From: Streptomyces sp. NBC_01314
Lineage (GTDB): Bacteria; Actinomycetota; Actinomycetes; Streptomycetales; Streptomycetaceae
Length of the DNA stretch: 64,000 nt
NCBI RefSeq assembly: GCF_041435215.1
Contig: NZ_CP108394.1
Coordinates: 5,022,001-5,086,000 of the forward strand
Direction of reading: 5' to 3'
A program made the translations under genes and the position numbers. Position 1 is the first letter of the stretch; each line of letters begins with the position of its first letter. Positions 9,465-17,642 of this stretch are shown here, piece by piece. The notes under the pieces were generated by a model, which saw nothing but the letters and a program-made list of their open reading frames with translations, did not search any database and was not told the DNA's origin.

Positions 9465-9684
9465 TGAGGGCCCGCCCGACGATCTGCTGCAGCTCCGCCT
9501 GGACCTGCCCGCTGGTCACCACTTTGTAGAGCACCGCGGCGAAGGCCACCGCCGCGATGATCCCCACCGCATACTCGGAGGTGACCATCCCCGCATCCCT
9601 CCGCGCCGCCCGCACCCGGCACATCACGGCACACACGACCCGAACCCGCACCACTTCCCGTACTGCCTTCACTGCCTTGTACAT
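9451..9684 (-). CDS. DUF4244 protein, Flp-pilin-like subunit
   Basis: 77 residues from ATG 9684, preferred over ATG 9711 because ACGGGGGTTGAG stands just before it. After a basic N-terminus (about 30 residues) comes GMVTSEYAVGIIAAVAFAAVLYKVV, with the Gly/Glu+5 pattern of a class III prepilin cleavage site and its hydrophobic helix. The short C-terminus ends in NGGA. This is the best candidate for the major pilin of this Tad locus. The gene is coupled to tadE by overlap. Confidence 0.85.
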   Translation of the reverse strand: MYKAVKAVREVVRVRVVCAVMCRVRAARRDAGMVTSEYAVGIIAAVAFAAVLYKVVTSGQVQAELQQIVGRALNGGA

Positions 9685-9836
9685 CTCAACCCCCGTGAGG
9701 CTCTGTTCCATCGACTACCGACTACGGCCGACTACTGATCGCCGTCACCGCTGATCAGCGGCCTCCGCTGATCGTCGTCGGCCACTTCTGGTCTTTGCCG
9801 GTCGGCACCGTCCACCGCCCGCTCAAGTCCGCCCCG

Positions 9837-10628
9837 TCATCCCCCACCCCCTCCCAACAACCCGTCCGCGAGCCCGATCACCACCGGCAGCACGCCCACC
9901 GCGATGAACGCGGGCAGGAAGCACAGCCCCACCGGTACGGTGACCATCACGGCGGCCCGGCGGGCCCGCTCCGTCGCCGAACGACCCCACTCCGCGCGGG
10001 CCTCGGCGGCGAGCCGGGCGACAGGAGAGGCGGCCGGTACGCCGGACTCGTCGGCGCGTTCCAGAAGCCTCGCCAGAGCTCCGGCGCCAGGAAGGGCCGC
10101 CAACGCACGCCACGCCTCAGCCGGTTCTCCTCCGAGCCGTGCCTCTGCCGCACCTCTGGCCAACCGCCCGCCCACCGGCCCGCCCAGGGCCTCGCCCACG
10201 GCCTGCGCGGCCACCACGGGGCTCGCCCCGGCCGTGATGCAGGCGGCCAGCAGGTCGGCGGCGAGAGGCAGTTGGCGAGAGGCTTCCGCGGCGTCGTACG
10301 CCGCCGTCGGGTCACCGCCCGCGCGTCGCACCCTTCGCAGCCACAGCCAGGCCCCGACTCCGGCAGCCGGCCCCAGCAGCAGCCCCAGGAGGCCGCCGAC
10401 GAGCACCCACGCGGCGCAGACCGCCCCGGCGACCGGCAGCCATCGGCGGACGGCACCCCGGGGCACGAGGCTCCGCCGGGGCGGCTCTGCCGCGAGGGCC
10501 AGCACCGCGGCCAGCCGGGCGCGCAGCCTTCGTTCATGCCGCGCGGTGTCGAGCGACCGGGCCAGCCACCACAGTCCCACGAACACGCAGACGACCACCC
10601 CCAGCCTGTGGACAACCTCGCCGCTCAC
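9837..10628 (-). CDS. type II secretion F-domain membrane protein (TadC-like)
   Basis: 263 residues from GTG 10628, overlapping the tadB stop as GTGA. Two N-terminal membrane segments are followed by a cytosolic T2SF domain (LPLAADLLAACITAGASP near residue 125, GRLARGAAEARLGG near 155) and two C-terminal membrane segments. TadB and TadC form the inner-membrane platform that converts TadA ATPase strokes into pilin extrusion. High Ala/Arg content is normal for this locus in Streptomyces. Confidence 0.88.
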   Translation of the reverse strand: MSGEVVHRLGVVVCVFVGLWWLARSLDTARHERRLRARLAAVLALAAEPPRRSLVPRGAVRRWLPVAGAVCAAWVLVGGLLGLLLGPAAGVGAWLWLRRVRRAGGDPTAAYDAAEASRQLPLAADLLAACITAGASPVVAAQAVGEALGGPVGGRLARGAAEARLGGEPAEAWRALAALPGAGALARLLERADESGVPAASPVARLAAEARAEWGRSATERARRAAVMVTVPVGLCFLPAFIAVGVLPVVIGLADGLLGGGGG

Positions 10629-11482
10629 GCCGCCTCAGCTCCCCGTACGATCCGCAGCGCCCACCACAGCCCCGCGCCCTCCAGCACCGCGCCGACGAGC
10701 AGACAGCCCAGCCCGGCCGTGCTGTGCAGCACCACGCGCAGGGGATCGGCGCCGAGCGCGGTGCCCAGCAGGAGGCCCAGGACCGGGAGCCCGGCTAGCA
10801 TCACCGCCGTCGACCGGGCGCCGGCCAACTGGGCCCGCAGGTCGGCCCGCTGGTCCCGCTCGGCGCGCAGAGCGCCCTCCAGCCTGTCGAGCCCGGCGGC
10901 GAGGCCCGCGCCCCGGTCGACGGCCACCCGCCAGCACGCGGCGAGCCCCAGCAGCCCGTGGGCGCCCGGCTGCCGTGCCGCGTCCGCCAGGGCGCCCGGT
11001 ACGTCCCCACCGAACCTCGCCGCCGCCAGCACCACGGCCCCGGCCTCCCCGAGTCCTCCGGAGTCCCGCGCTGCCCGCGACAACGCCTCACCCGGCTGCC
11101 GCCCGGCCCGCACCTCCCCGGCGACCGCCGAGCACAGCGCGACCACCGCATCGCCCCGCCGTTCCCCGGCCCGGCGTTCCTCCGCCGCCCGCCGCACCCG
11201 CCTCAGTAACGGCACCGCCGCCGCCCCCGCGAGAACCGGCAGTACCGAGGCCCCCAGCACCGCGATCACCAATCCGGCCACCGGCGCCCACCACTCGGCC
11301 CCCAGCCGCCGCACCCGGCCGATCACCCGCGCCCAGGCCGACGGCCCCGTGGCCCCGCCTCCCGCCAGCAACAACCGCGCCCGCCGAATCCCGGCGACGC
11401 GCCCATCACCCGCCATCCAGGCCGCCGCCCCGGCACACGCCACGGCCACCACCCCGACCGGCATCTCCCCGACCCCTGTCAC
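10625..11482 (-). CDS. type II secretion F-domain membrane protein (TadB-like)
   Basis: 285 residues read from GTG 11482, which overlaps the tadA stop as GTGA; a longer open frame upstream only runs inside tadA. It has an N-terminal membrane segment (VGVVAVACAGAAAW), a pair near residues 75-105, a T2SF domain with AVVALCSAVAGEVRAGRQPGEAL near 130, and a membrane pair at the C-terminus. Paired with the TadC-like gene that follows with another GTGA overlap. Confidence 0.88.
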   Translation of the reverse strand: MTGVGEMPVGVVAVACAGAAAWMAGDGRVAGIRRARLLLAGGGATGPSAWARVIGRVRRLGAEWWAPVAGLVIAVLGASVLPVLAGAAAVPLLRRVRRAAEERRAGERRGDAVVALCSAVAGEVRAGRQPGEALSRAARDSGGLGEAGAVVLAAARFGGDVPGALADAARQPGAHGLLGLAACWRVAVDRGAGLAAGLDRLEGALRAERDQRADLRAQLAGARSTAVMLAGLPVLGLLLGTALGADPLRVVLHSTAGLGCLLVGAVLEGAGLWWALRIVRGAEAA

Positions 11483-12720
11483 TGCCGCCCACTCCCTTCC
11501 CGCCTGTCCAGCCCGTTCCGCCCTTGCGGAAACCCGTCCGAGCCCCCGTCGCCTCCGCCGCGCGGCCCGCCCCGAAGCAGCCCCCGCAGCCGCTCCCAGC
11601 CCAGCTCGTACACGAACGCCTCCTCGCCCCAGCGGAGCGCCGGGACGGTCACCACCCACCCGGACGCGTCCCGCTCCAGCACATGAACTTCGGCGATCCG
11701 CCGTCGCCCGTCCGGGTCCCGTACGAGATGCAGGACCACCGACAGCGCGGCCGCCAACTGGCTGTGCAGCGCGGCCCGGTCGAGGCCGGCGGCCGTACCG
11801 AGGGCCTCCAGACGGGCCGGTACCTGCGCCGCGGCGTTGGCGTGGAGCGTGCCGCAGCCGCCCTCGTGGCCAGTGTTCAGAGCGGCCAGCAGGGACACGA
11901 CCTCGGGCCCTCGTACCTCGCCGACCACCAGCCGGTCCGGGCGCATTCGCAGCGCCTGGCGCACCAGGTCCTGCAGTTCGACGAGGCCCACGCCTTCCTG
12001 GTTGGCCGGTCTGCCCTCCAGCCGCACCACATGCGGATGGTCGGGTCGCAGCTCCGCCGAGTCCTCGGCCAGCACGATCCGCTCACCCGGGTCGACCAGG
12101 CCGAGCAGCGCGCTCAGGAGCGTGGTCTTCCCGGTGCCGGTGCCGCCGCTGATGACGTACGACAACCGGGAGCGGATCAGCGCCCGCAGGACGTGGTCGC
12201 CTCCGGGCGGCACCGTGCCCGCCGTCGCCAGTTCGGCGAGTGTGAAGGCCCGGGGCCGTACGACCCGCAGGGACAGGCAGGTGCAGCCGACGGCCACCGG
12301 TGGGAGCACCGCGTGGAGCCGGGTGCCGTCCGGGAGCCGCGCGTCCACCCACGGTCGGGCGTCGTCCAGTCGGCGTCCGGCGACGGCCGCCAGGCGCTGT
12401 GCGAGCCGTCGTACACCGGCCGCGTCCGGGAAGGAGATCCCGGTCAGCTCCAGTCCGCCGCCCCGGTCCACCCACACCCGGTCCGGTGCCGACACCAGCA
12501 CGTCGGTGACCGACGGGTCGGCGAGCAACGGCTCCAACGGCCCGCTCCCCACCAGCTCCGACCGCAACCGCTCAGCCGCCCCGAGCACCTCGGCGTCCCC
12601 GAGCACCCGCCCCCGCTCCCGCAGCGCCTGCGCCACCCGCGCGGGCGTCGGCTCGGCACCGCTCTCGACGAGCCACTGCCGTACCCCGTCCAACAGTCCG
12701 TCGTCAGGCATTCCGGTCAT
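11479..12720 (-). CDS. tadA: TadA/CpaF-family secretion ATPase
   Basis: 413 residues from ATG 12720. This is the hexameric motor of Tad pili. N-terminal domain about 1-150. Walker A is GGTGTGKTT near residue 190, the Asp box is LAEDSAELRP, the Walker B-like stretch is RLVVGEVRGPE, and the His box is GHEGGCGTLHAN. The C-terminal 35 residues are Gly/Arg-rich. A 35-codon open frame beginning at a GTG just after ssd ends in a TGA that overlaps this ATG (ATGA), so translation could be coupled through the 109-nt gap. The gene continues into tadB by GTGA overlap. Confidence 0.95.
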   Translation of the reverse strand: MTGMPDDGLLDGVRQWLVESGAEPTPARVAQALRERGRVLGDAEVLGAAERLRSELVGSGPLEPLLADPSVTDVLVSAPDRVWVDRGGGLELTGISFPDAAGVRRLAQRLAAVAGRRLDDARPWVDARLPDGTRLHAVLPPVAVGCTCLSLRVVRPRAFTLAELATAGTVPPGGDHVLRALIRSRLSYVISGGTGTGKTTLLSALLGLVDPGERIVLAEDSAELRPDHPHVVRLEGRPANQEGVGLVELQDLVRQALRMRPDRLVVGEVRGPEVVSLLAALNTGHEGGCGTLHANAAAQVPARLEALGTAAGLDRAALHSQLAAALSVVLHLVRDPDGRRRIAEVHVLERDASGWVVTVPALRWGEEAFVYELGWERLRGLLRGGPRGGGDGGSDGFPQGRNGLDRREGSGRQ

Positions 12721-12829
12721 ACGGCCTCGCCCCCGCTCGGAACCCGTCGGCAGGCTCCGGCCAGCCGTGGTTCTCCGCCGCCCGGCAGCCCGTCGTCAGA
12801 CAGCCCCGGACCGCCCTCGGGCACCTGCT

Positions 12830-13924
12830 TCACGCCGCCTCACCCCTGACCGCGACCCGCTCCCAGAAGCCTTCGCAGAACCGCGCGAGTGGTCCGCGGG
12901 AGATGCCTCCCGGTGGTTTGCCGCCGTCCGGCAGCCCAGCCTCGGTGGGTACCTCGCCCGCGAGCGGAAGCCCCAGCAGGCGGGCCACCTCGTGGTCGTC
13001 GAGCCCCGGGGCGTACGGCCCGCGGACCGCGACGCGGAGATCGCGGAGAACCATGCCGAAGGAGGAGGCGACGCGGGAGGCGGCGGCGACGGCACGCAGC
13101 TCGGCGGGGACGACCAGGAGGCCGACGTCGAGCTGGGCGAGCGCCTCGGCGACGCCTTCGTCGATGCGGCGCGGCAGGTCGACGACGACCGAGCCGCCGC
13201 GGCGCCGGCCCGCGGCGAGCACCGCGCGTACTGCCTGGGGAGGGACGGTGACGGCGTCGCCGCGGTCCCAGCTGAGGACGCGCAGGGAGTGCAGTTCGGG
13301 CAGCGACTCCTCCAGGGCGCCGCCGCCGACCCTGCCGCGCGAGGCGGCGAAGGCCGGCCAGCGCAGTCCGTCGGCGCTCTCGCCGCCGAGGAGCACGTCC
13401 AGGCCGCCGCCCAGCGGATCGGCGTCCACGAGGAGTGTGCGCGTGCCCTGCCGCGCGGAGGTGACGGCGAGAGCGCATGCCAGTGTGGACGCGCCGGCGC
13501 CGCCTCGGCCGCCGATCACGCCGACGGTGAGCGCGGGCCTGCCGACCCCTTCCGCCACGTCGGCGATGCGGTCGACGAGCCACTGCTCGCCGTCCGGCAG
13601 CATCAGGACGTGGTCGGCGCCGATCTCCACGGCCCGCTGCCAGACCCCGGAGTCGTCCTGGTCCTTGCCGACGAGCACCACTCCTCGTCTGCGTGCGGCC
13701 CCACGCAGCCGCCGCGCCGCGTCGTCCCCGACGAGCACGAGCGGCGCCGTCTCCCACCGGCCCCGGCCCTCCGGCACTCCGTGGTGGACCTCCGGCCGGG
13801 CACCCGCCGCCGCGCACAGGCGCAGCAGGTCGTCCAGCAGTTCCACGTCCTCGGTGACGATCAACGGCCTGCCCTGCCGCCCCTCGGCGGCGGACGGCCG
13901 GTCGTTGGTGATGGCTCCCGCCAC
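12830..13924 (-). CDS. ssd: septum site-determining protein Ssd (CpaE/TadZ-like ATPase)
   Basis: About 364 residues from GTG 13924, which has AGGGGG upstream; GTG 13954 is a possible start 10 codons earlier. It has an N-terminal receiver-like domain (PLIVTEDVELLDDLLRL) and a C-terminal MinD-type ATPase domain with the deviant Walker A VIGGRGGAGASTLA near residue 145 and LLVDADPLGGGLD near 175. The signature Lys of ParA/MinD Walker A (KGGxGK) is replaced by Arg, and the P-loop ends in AS, as in other Ssd/TadZ proteins. It heads the Tad operon and is the likely localisation factor. Mycobacterial Ssd also affects cell division. Confidence 0.88.
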   Translation of the reverse strand: MAGAITNDRPSAAEGRQGRPLIVTEDVELLDDLLRLCAAAGARPEVHHGVPEGRGRWETAPLVLVGDDAARRLRGAARRRGVVLVGKDQDDSGVWQRAVEIGADHVLMLPDGEQWLVDRIADVAEGVGRPALTVGVIGGRGGAGASTLACALAVTSARQGTRTLLVDADPLGGGLDVLLGGESADGLRWPAFAASRGRVGGGALEESLPELHSLRVLSWDRGDAVTVPPQAVRAVLAAGRRRGGSVVVDLPRRIDEGVAEALAQLDVGLLVVPAELRAVAAASRVASSFGMVLRDLRVAVRGPYAPGLDDHEVARLLGLPLAGEVPTEAGLPDGGKPPGGISRGPLARFCEGFWERVAVRGEAA

Positions 13925-14502
13925 GATCTCCAGCCCCCTTCGCTGCGTTGACACGGGCGCCCCGTGTTCCGGGCGCTCGTGTTCAAGTCCTGTGTGAGGA
14001 CCGGCGATCGGCCGCCCATAGGGGCGGCCGACGGAATCCGGCCCTACGCATCCTGGAAACGGAACCGGCCATGAACTCGCCGCCGTCGGAACGCGCTGGA
14101 ATCACGGTGCAGCGATCCCGGAAATCGTGTGGATCTTGGTCGAAAACTGTGGACAGCTCGGCCCTTGTGGATATCGCCGTCACCCGAACAGGCGACCCCT
14201 GCGCGACTTCCGCAGCGCATCCCCACGGCTACGGACGGTGACGGATCCTGTGTCGAGGCAGAGGAAAGCCCACGAGAGCACGGAGGCGCCTCGCGGGCTG
14301 GGAAGAAGAGGGGAAAACGCACCCGGACATGCGACGACCCCCACCGGGGGGGAGAGTGGGGGTCGTCTTCACGGCCGACTCGGGGGGGGAGGAGCCGGAC
14401 CGCGTTGGCACGGTCGCGAACGATCCGTGACTTCCATGGTGTACCCGAGAGGCCTCTCAGGCAAACCCACGCACCCGACACTAGCCCGAATGGCGGGCGC
14501 AT
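13925..14502. promoter_or_regulatory. 578-nt divergent spacer between the Tad operon and the HAD gene
   Basis: No coding frame with support. It should hold the promoters of the leftward Tad operon and of the rightward HAD gene. Its most visible element is the long hairpin listed separately (14333-14367), followed by a G-rich run (GACTCGGGGGGGGAGGAG) before the HAD start. Confidence 0.5.
14333..14367. repeat. 12-bp inverted repeat in the HAD gene leader
   Basis: GACGACCCCCAC and GTGGGGGTCGTC separated by 11 nt (CGGGGGGGAGA). The stem is GC-rich and lies about 135 nt upstream of the HAD start. No T run follows on either strand, so it may be a Streptomyces-type terminator of a leftward or rightward transcript, or a leader structure. 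Confidence 0.6.
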
Positions 14503-15327
14503 ATGCTCGGCCTCGTGGAAAACCACTCCCTGCCCCGCACAGCGGCCTTCTTTGACCTGGACAAGACGGTCATTGCGAAGTCGAGCACGCTCACGTTCAG
14601 CAAGTCGTTCTACCAAGGTGGCCTGATCAACCGCAGAGCCGCCCTGCGGACGGCGTACACCCAGTTCGTGTTCCTCGCGGGCGGCGCCGACCACGACCAG
14701 ATGGAGCGGATGCGGAAGTATCTGTCCGCGCTGTGCCGGGGCTGGAACGTCCAACAGGTGAAGGACATCGTCGCCGAGACCCTGCACGACCTGATCGACC
14801 CGATCATCTACGACGAGGCCGCCTCCCTCATCGAGGAGCACCACATCGCGGGGCGGGACGTCGTCATCGTCTCCACCTCCGGCGCCGAGGTGGTCGAGCC
14901 GATCGGCGAACTCCTCGGCGCGGACCGGGTGGTGGCGACCCGGATGGTCGTCGGCGACGACGGCTGCTTCACCGGCGAGGTGGAGTACTACGCCTACGGC
15001 CCGACCAAGGCCGAGGCGATCCGGGAGCTGGCCGAGTCCGAGGAGTACGACCTCGCGCACTGCTACGCGTACAGCGACTCGGCGACCGATCTGCCGATGC
15101 TGGAGGCCGTGGGGCACCCCCACGCGGTGAACCCGGACCGGACTCTGCGCAAGGAGGCCCTCGCGCGCGGGTGGCCCATTCTCGACTTCCACCGTCCCGT
15201 GCGCCTCAAGCAGCGCCTGGCCGTGCGGCCGCGCCCCGCCCTTCTCGCGGCTGCCGCCATAGGCGCCGCGGCGGCCACCGCGGGGCTCGTCTGGTACGCG
15301 AGCCGACGCCGGGTGGCGACCGCCTGA
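14503..15327 (+). CDS. HAD-IB family phosphatase, morphological differentiation-associated
   Basis: 274 residues. HAD motif I is FFDLDKTV (residues about 16-23), motif II is VSTSGAEVVEP near 125, and motif III/IV is YSDSATDLPML near 190, so the catalytic set of a phosphoserine phosphatase-like hydrolase is intact. A C-terminal membrane segment (AAAAIGAAAATAGLVWYASRRR) anchors it with the catalytic part in the cytosol. In S. coelicolor this position (SCO3558) is annotated as a protein inhibiting morphological differentiation when expressed (recalled). A GTG five codons downstream is an alternative start. Substrate unknown. Confidence 0.88.
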   Translation: MLGLVENHSLPRTAAFFDLDKTVIAKSSTLTFSKSFYQGGLINRRAALRTAYTQFVFLAGGADHDQMERMRKYLSALCRGWNVQQVKDIVAETLHDLIDPIIYDEAASLIEEHHIAGRDVVIVSTSGAEVVEPIGELLGADRVVATRMVVGDDGCFTGEVEYYAYGPTKAEAIRELAESEEYDLAHCYAYSDSATDLPMLEAVGHPHAVNPDRTLRKEALARGWPILDFHRPVRLKQRLAVRPRPALLAAAAIGAAAATAGLVWYASRRRVATA

Positions 15328-15339
15328 CCTGCGGTCGGC

Positions 15340-15660
15340 ACACCGGTAGCCGATTCACCCTCTTTGAACCTAAAAGTAAAGAAGCACATCAAGGGGTTCC
15401 GCTTGCCTCCATCCTGGAGTAGAAAGGATTCAAGGCCCGCGAGACCAAAGGACATCCGAGAGGATCACCTTTAAAACTCATTTTGGCCCCACGGACCCAG
15501 CATGAACACCGGGCACCCACGCGACGTCGACCCGTCGATTACGGGCCAGCCGCACCAGGTTACGGGCCGCAGTTCCCGACCTGATGGGCATATATCGAGG
15601 ACGCTTGGTAACCGGGTGAACATGCCAGCGGCGGTACGAATTCTCGTACCGCCGCAACCC
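15340..15660. ncRNA. candidate 6S-like small RNA locus (scr3559 position)
   Basis: The 371-nt gap between the HAD gene and the Fic-like gene has no coding frame with support and has unusual composition: an AT-rich part (15361-15485) and a highly structured part. It contains a TTACGGGCC direct repeat (from about 15540 and 15559), a CAGGT...ACCTG hairpin around 15556-15582, and a 12-bp terminator-like stem at 15628-15655. In S. coelicolor the 6S-like RNA scr3559 maps between SCO3558 and SCO3559, which are the neighbours here (recalled). I cannot fix the strand or the ends from the sequence alone. Confidence 0.45.
15628..15655. terminator. strong hairpin, likely terminator
   Basis: GCGGCGGTACGA-ATTC-TCGTACCGCCGC is a perfect 12-bp stem with a 4-nt loop. 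On the plus strand AACCCTTTT follows, so it may end a rightward RNA such as the candidate small RNA. On the minus strand it lies 43 nt after the Fic-like gene and can serve it too. Confidence 0.7.
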
Positions 15661-15698
15661 TTTTCCAGGGGTTTTCCGCCACCCGGCTTCCCGGGTTT

Positions 15699-16532
15699 CT
15701 ACGCCGCTCCGCGCTGCAGCGCCTCGCACACCGCCGTCGACTCGCGCGCGCCCAGTTCGACGGCCCTGCCGCAGTGGGCGATCCAGGCGGCCATGCCCTC
15801 CGGGGTACCGGAGACATAGCCGTCGAGGGCGGCCAGATAGGCGGCACGGCCCAGTTCCGCGTGACCGACCTCCGCCGGGCAGACCGACTTCGGGTCGAGG
15901 CCGCTGCCGATCAGGACAATCCGCTCGGCAGCGCGCGCGACGAGGCCGTTGTCGAAGCCGAAGGGCCGTAGGGCGAGCAGCTCGCCGTGGACGACTGCGG
16001 CGGTCACCAGAGCGGGGGCCGAACCGCCCTTGATGATCAGCTCGGAGAGTCCGTCGAGACGGCCGCCCACCTCGGCGGCGCCTGGCACAGGCAGCTCGAC
16101 GAGGGGTTCGTCGACGGACTCCCCCTCCTGTCGGGGCCGCCCCACGCGCGCGTCGTCACGGCCGGCCGCCACCAGGTGCAGCCGGGCCAGCACCCGCAGG
16201 GGCGACTGCCGCCAGATGGACAGCAACTGGCCCGCCTCGGCGGTCAGCCGCAACGCGGCACCCATGGCGCGGGCCTCGTCGTCGCCGTCCTGGCCGCTGA
16301 AGTCCGTACGACGGCGCACCTCTTCGAGGGCCCAGTCGGCGCCGGACAGTGCCGCCGAGCCGCGGGCACCACGCAGGGCGGCCTCGGAGGTGACCGCGTT
16401 GCTGCGGCGCCGCATGACGCGGTGGCCGTAGACCCGGTCCACGGCCTTGCGCACGGACTCCACGGACTCGGCCACACCGGGAAGCTCTCCCAGGGCCGCG
16501 AGCGGATCGGCGGCCGCACCTGACGTACTCAT
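15699..16532 (-). CDS. Fic/DOC-like domain protein with degenerate active motif
   Basis: 277 residues from ATG 16532; two longer starts lie inside the promoter gap shared with the rightward ATPase gene. The middle and C-terminal part resembles the Fic fold: HGELLALRPFGFDNGLVARAAER near residue 205 lines up with the Fic core HPFxxGNGRxxR. Here the catalytic His is Arg, and the Arg after NG is Leu, so AMP transfer is unlikely. Streptomyces orthologues (SCO3559 position) are often called oxidoreductase, with no support I can see. The function is best left open. Confidence 0.75.
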   Translation of the reverse strand: MSTSGAAADPLAALGELPGVAESVESVRKAVDRVYGHRVMRRRSNAVTSEAALRGARGSAALSGADWALEEVRRRTDFSGQDGDDEARAMGAALRLTAEAGQLLSIWRQSPLRVLARLHLVAAGRDDARVGRPRQEGESVDEPLVELPVPGAAEVGGRLDGLSELIIKGGSAPALVTAAVVHGELLALRPFGFDNGLVARAAERIVLIGSGLDPKSVCPAEVGHAELGRAAYLAALDGYVSGTPEGMAAWIAHCGRAVELGARESTAVCEALQRGAA

Positions 16533-16631
16533 GAGTACGACCCTACGCGCACCGGTCACCGACCCCTCGAATGAGTGGTCTTCCACCGCCGACGAACACC
16601 CCTGGCACTCGCCCCACTACCGTTAGTGAAC

Positions 16632-17612
16632 ATGAAAATTGCTTTCGTCGGGAAGGGCGGAAGTGGCAAGACCACACTGTCCTCCCTGTTCATCCGCCAC
16701 CTCGCCGTCTCCGGAGCGCCGGTCGTCGCCGTCGACGCCGACATCAATCAGCACCTGGGCGCCGCCCTCGGCCTCGACGAGTCGGAAGCCGCCGAACTGC
16801 CGGCGATGGGAGACCGGCTGGCGCTGATCAAGAACCATCTGCGTGGCTCCAACCCCCGGATCACCTCCGCCGAGACGATGATCAAGACCAGCCCGCCCGG
16901 CGACGGTTCACGCCTGGTGCAGATCCGCGAGCCCAACGCGATCTACGACGCCTGCGCCCGCCCGGTGGAACTCGACGGCGGGGCCGTCCGTTTGATGGTC
17001 ACCGGCCCCTTCACCGACGCCGACCTGGGCGTCGCCTGCTACCACTCCAAGACGGGAGCGGTGGAGCTGTTCCTGAACCACCTGGTGGACGGCCGCGACG
17101 AGTACGTGGTGGTCGACATGACAGCCGGTTCGGACTCCTTCGCGTCCGGCATGTTCACCCGCTTCGACATGACGTTCCTCGTCGCCGAGCCGACCCGGAG
17201 GGGAGTCTCCGTCTACCGCCAGTACAAGGAGTACGCCGCCGACTACGGCGTCGCCCTGAAGGTCGTCGGCAACAAGGTGCACGGTCAGGACGACCTCGAC
17301 TTCCTCCGCGCCGAGGTCGGGGACGACCTGCTGGTCACCCTCGGGCATTCGGACTGGGTGCGCGCCCTGGAGAAGGGCCGCCCGCCCCGTTTCGAGCGCT
17401 TGGAGGACCCCAACCGCCAAGCCCTGCGCACCCTTCACCAAGCCGCCGACGCCACGTACGAGCTGCGCGACTGGGAGCGCTACACCCGTCAGATGGCGCA
17501 CTTCCACCTGAAGAACGCGACCAGTTGGGGCAACGAGAGGACCGGGGCCGACCTGGCCTCGCAGATCGACCCCGAGTTCGTGCTCACCGAGGGAGTCCCG
17601 GCCGGGGTCTGA
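16632..17612 (+). CDS. CooC/MinD-like P-loop ATPase
   Basis: 326 residues from ATG 16632. The N-terminus MKIAFVGKGGSGKTTLSSLF is a deviant Walker A (KGGSGKTT) of the SIMIBI class, followed by VAVDADINQHLG (switch I) and VVDMTAGSDSFASGMF (switch II, near 165). It resembles CooC-type nickel-insertion ATPases and MinD relatives. A Streptomyces target metalloenzyme is not evident in the neighbourhood. It is divergent from the Fic-like gene with 99 nt between them. Confidence 0.85.
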   Translation: MKIAFVGKGGSGKTTLSSLFIRHLAVSGAPVVAVDADINQHLGAALGLDESEAAELPAMGDRLALIKNHLRGSNPRITSAETMIKTSPPGDGSRLVQIREPNAIYDACARPVELDGGAVRLMVTGPFTDADLGVACYHSKTGAVELFLNHLVDGRDEYVVVDMTAGSDSFASGMFTRFDMTFLVAEPTRRGVSVYRQYKEYAADYGVALKVVGNKVHGQDDLDFLRAEVGDDLLVTLGHSDWVRALEKGRPPRFERLEDPNRQALRTLHQAADATYELRDWERYTRQMAHFHLKNATSWGNERTGADLASQIDPEFVLTEGVPAGV

Positions 17613-17642
17613 GCCCCATGGCCGCCCCGGCCGCGGCTCCGC

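Noticed and set aside
9904..12849. Very long plus-strand frames (981 and 785 codons) across the Tad locus
   Set aside because: They are opposite to six clear Tad genes linked by GTGA overlaps, and give only Pro/Arg/Ala-rich sequence.
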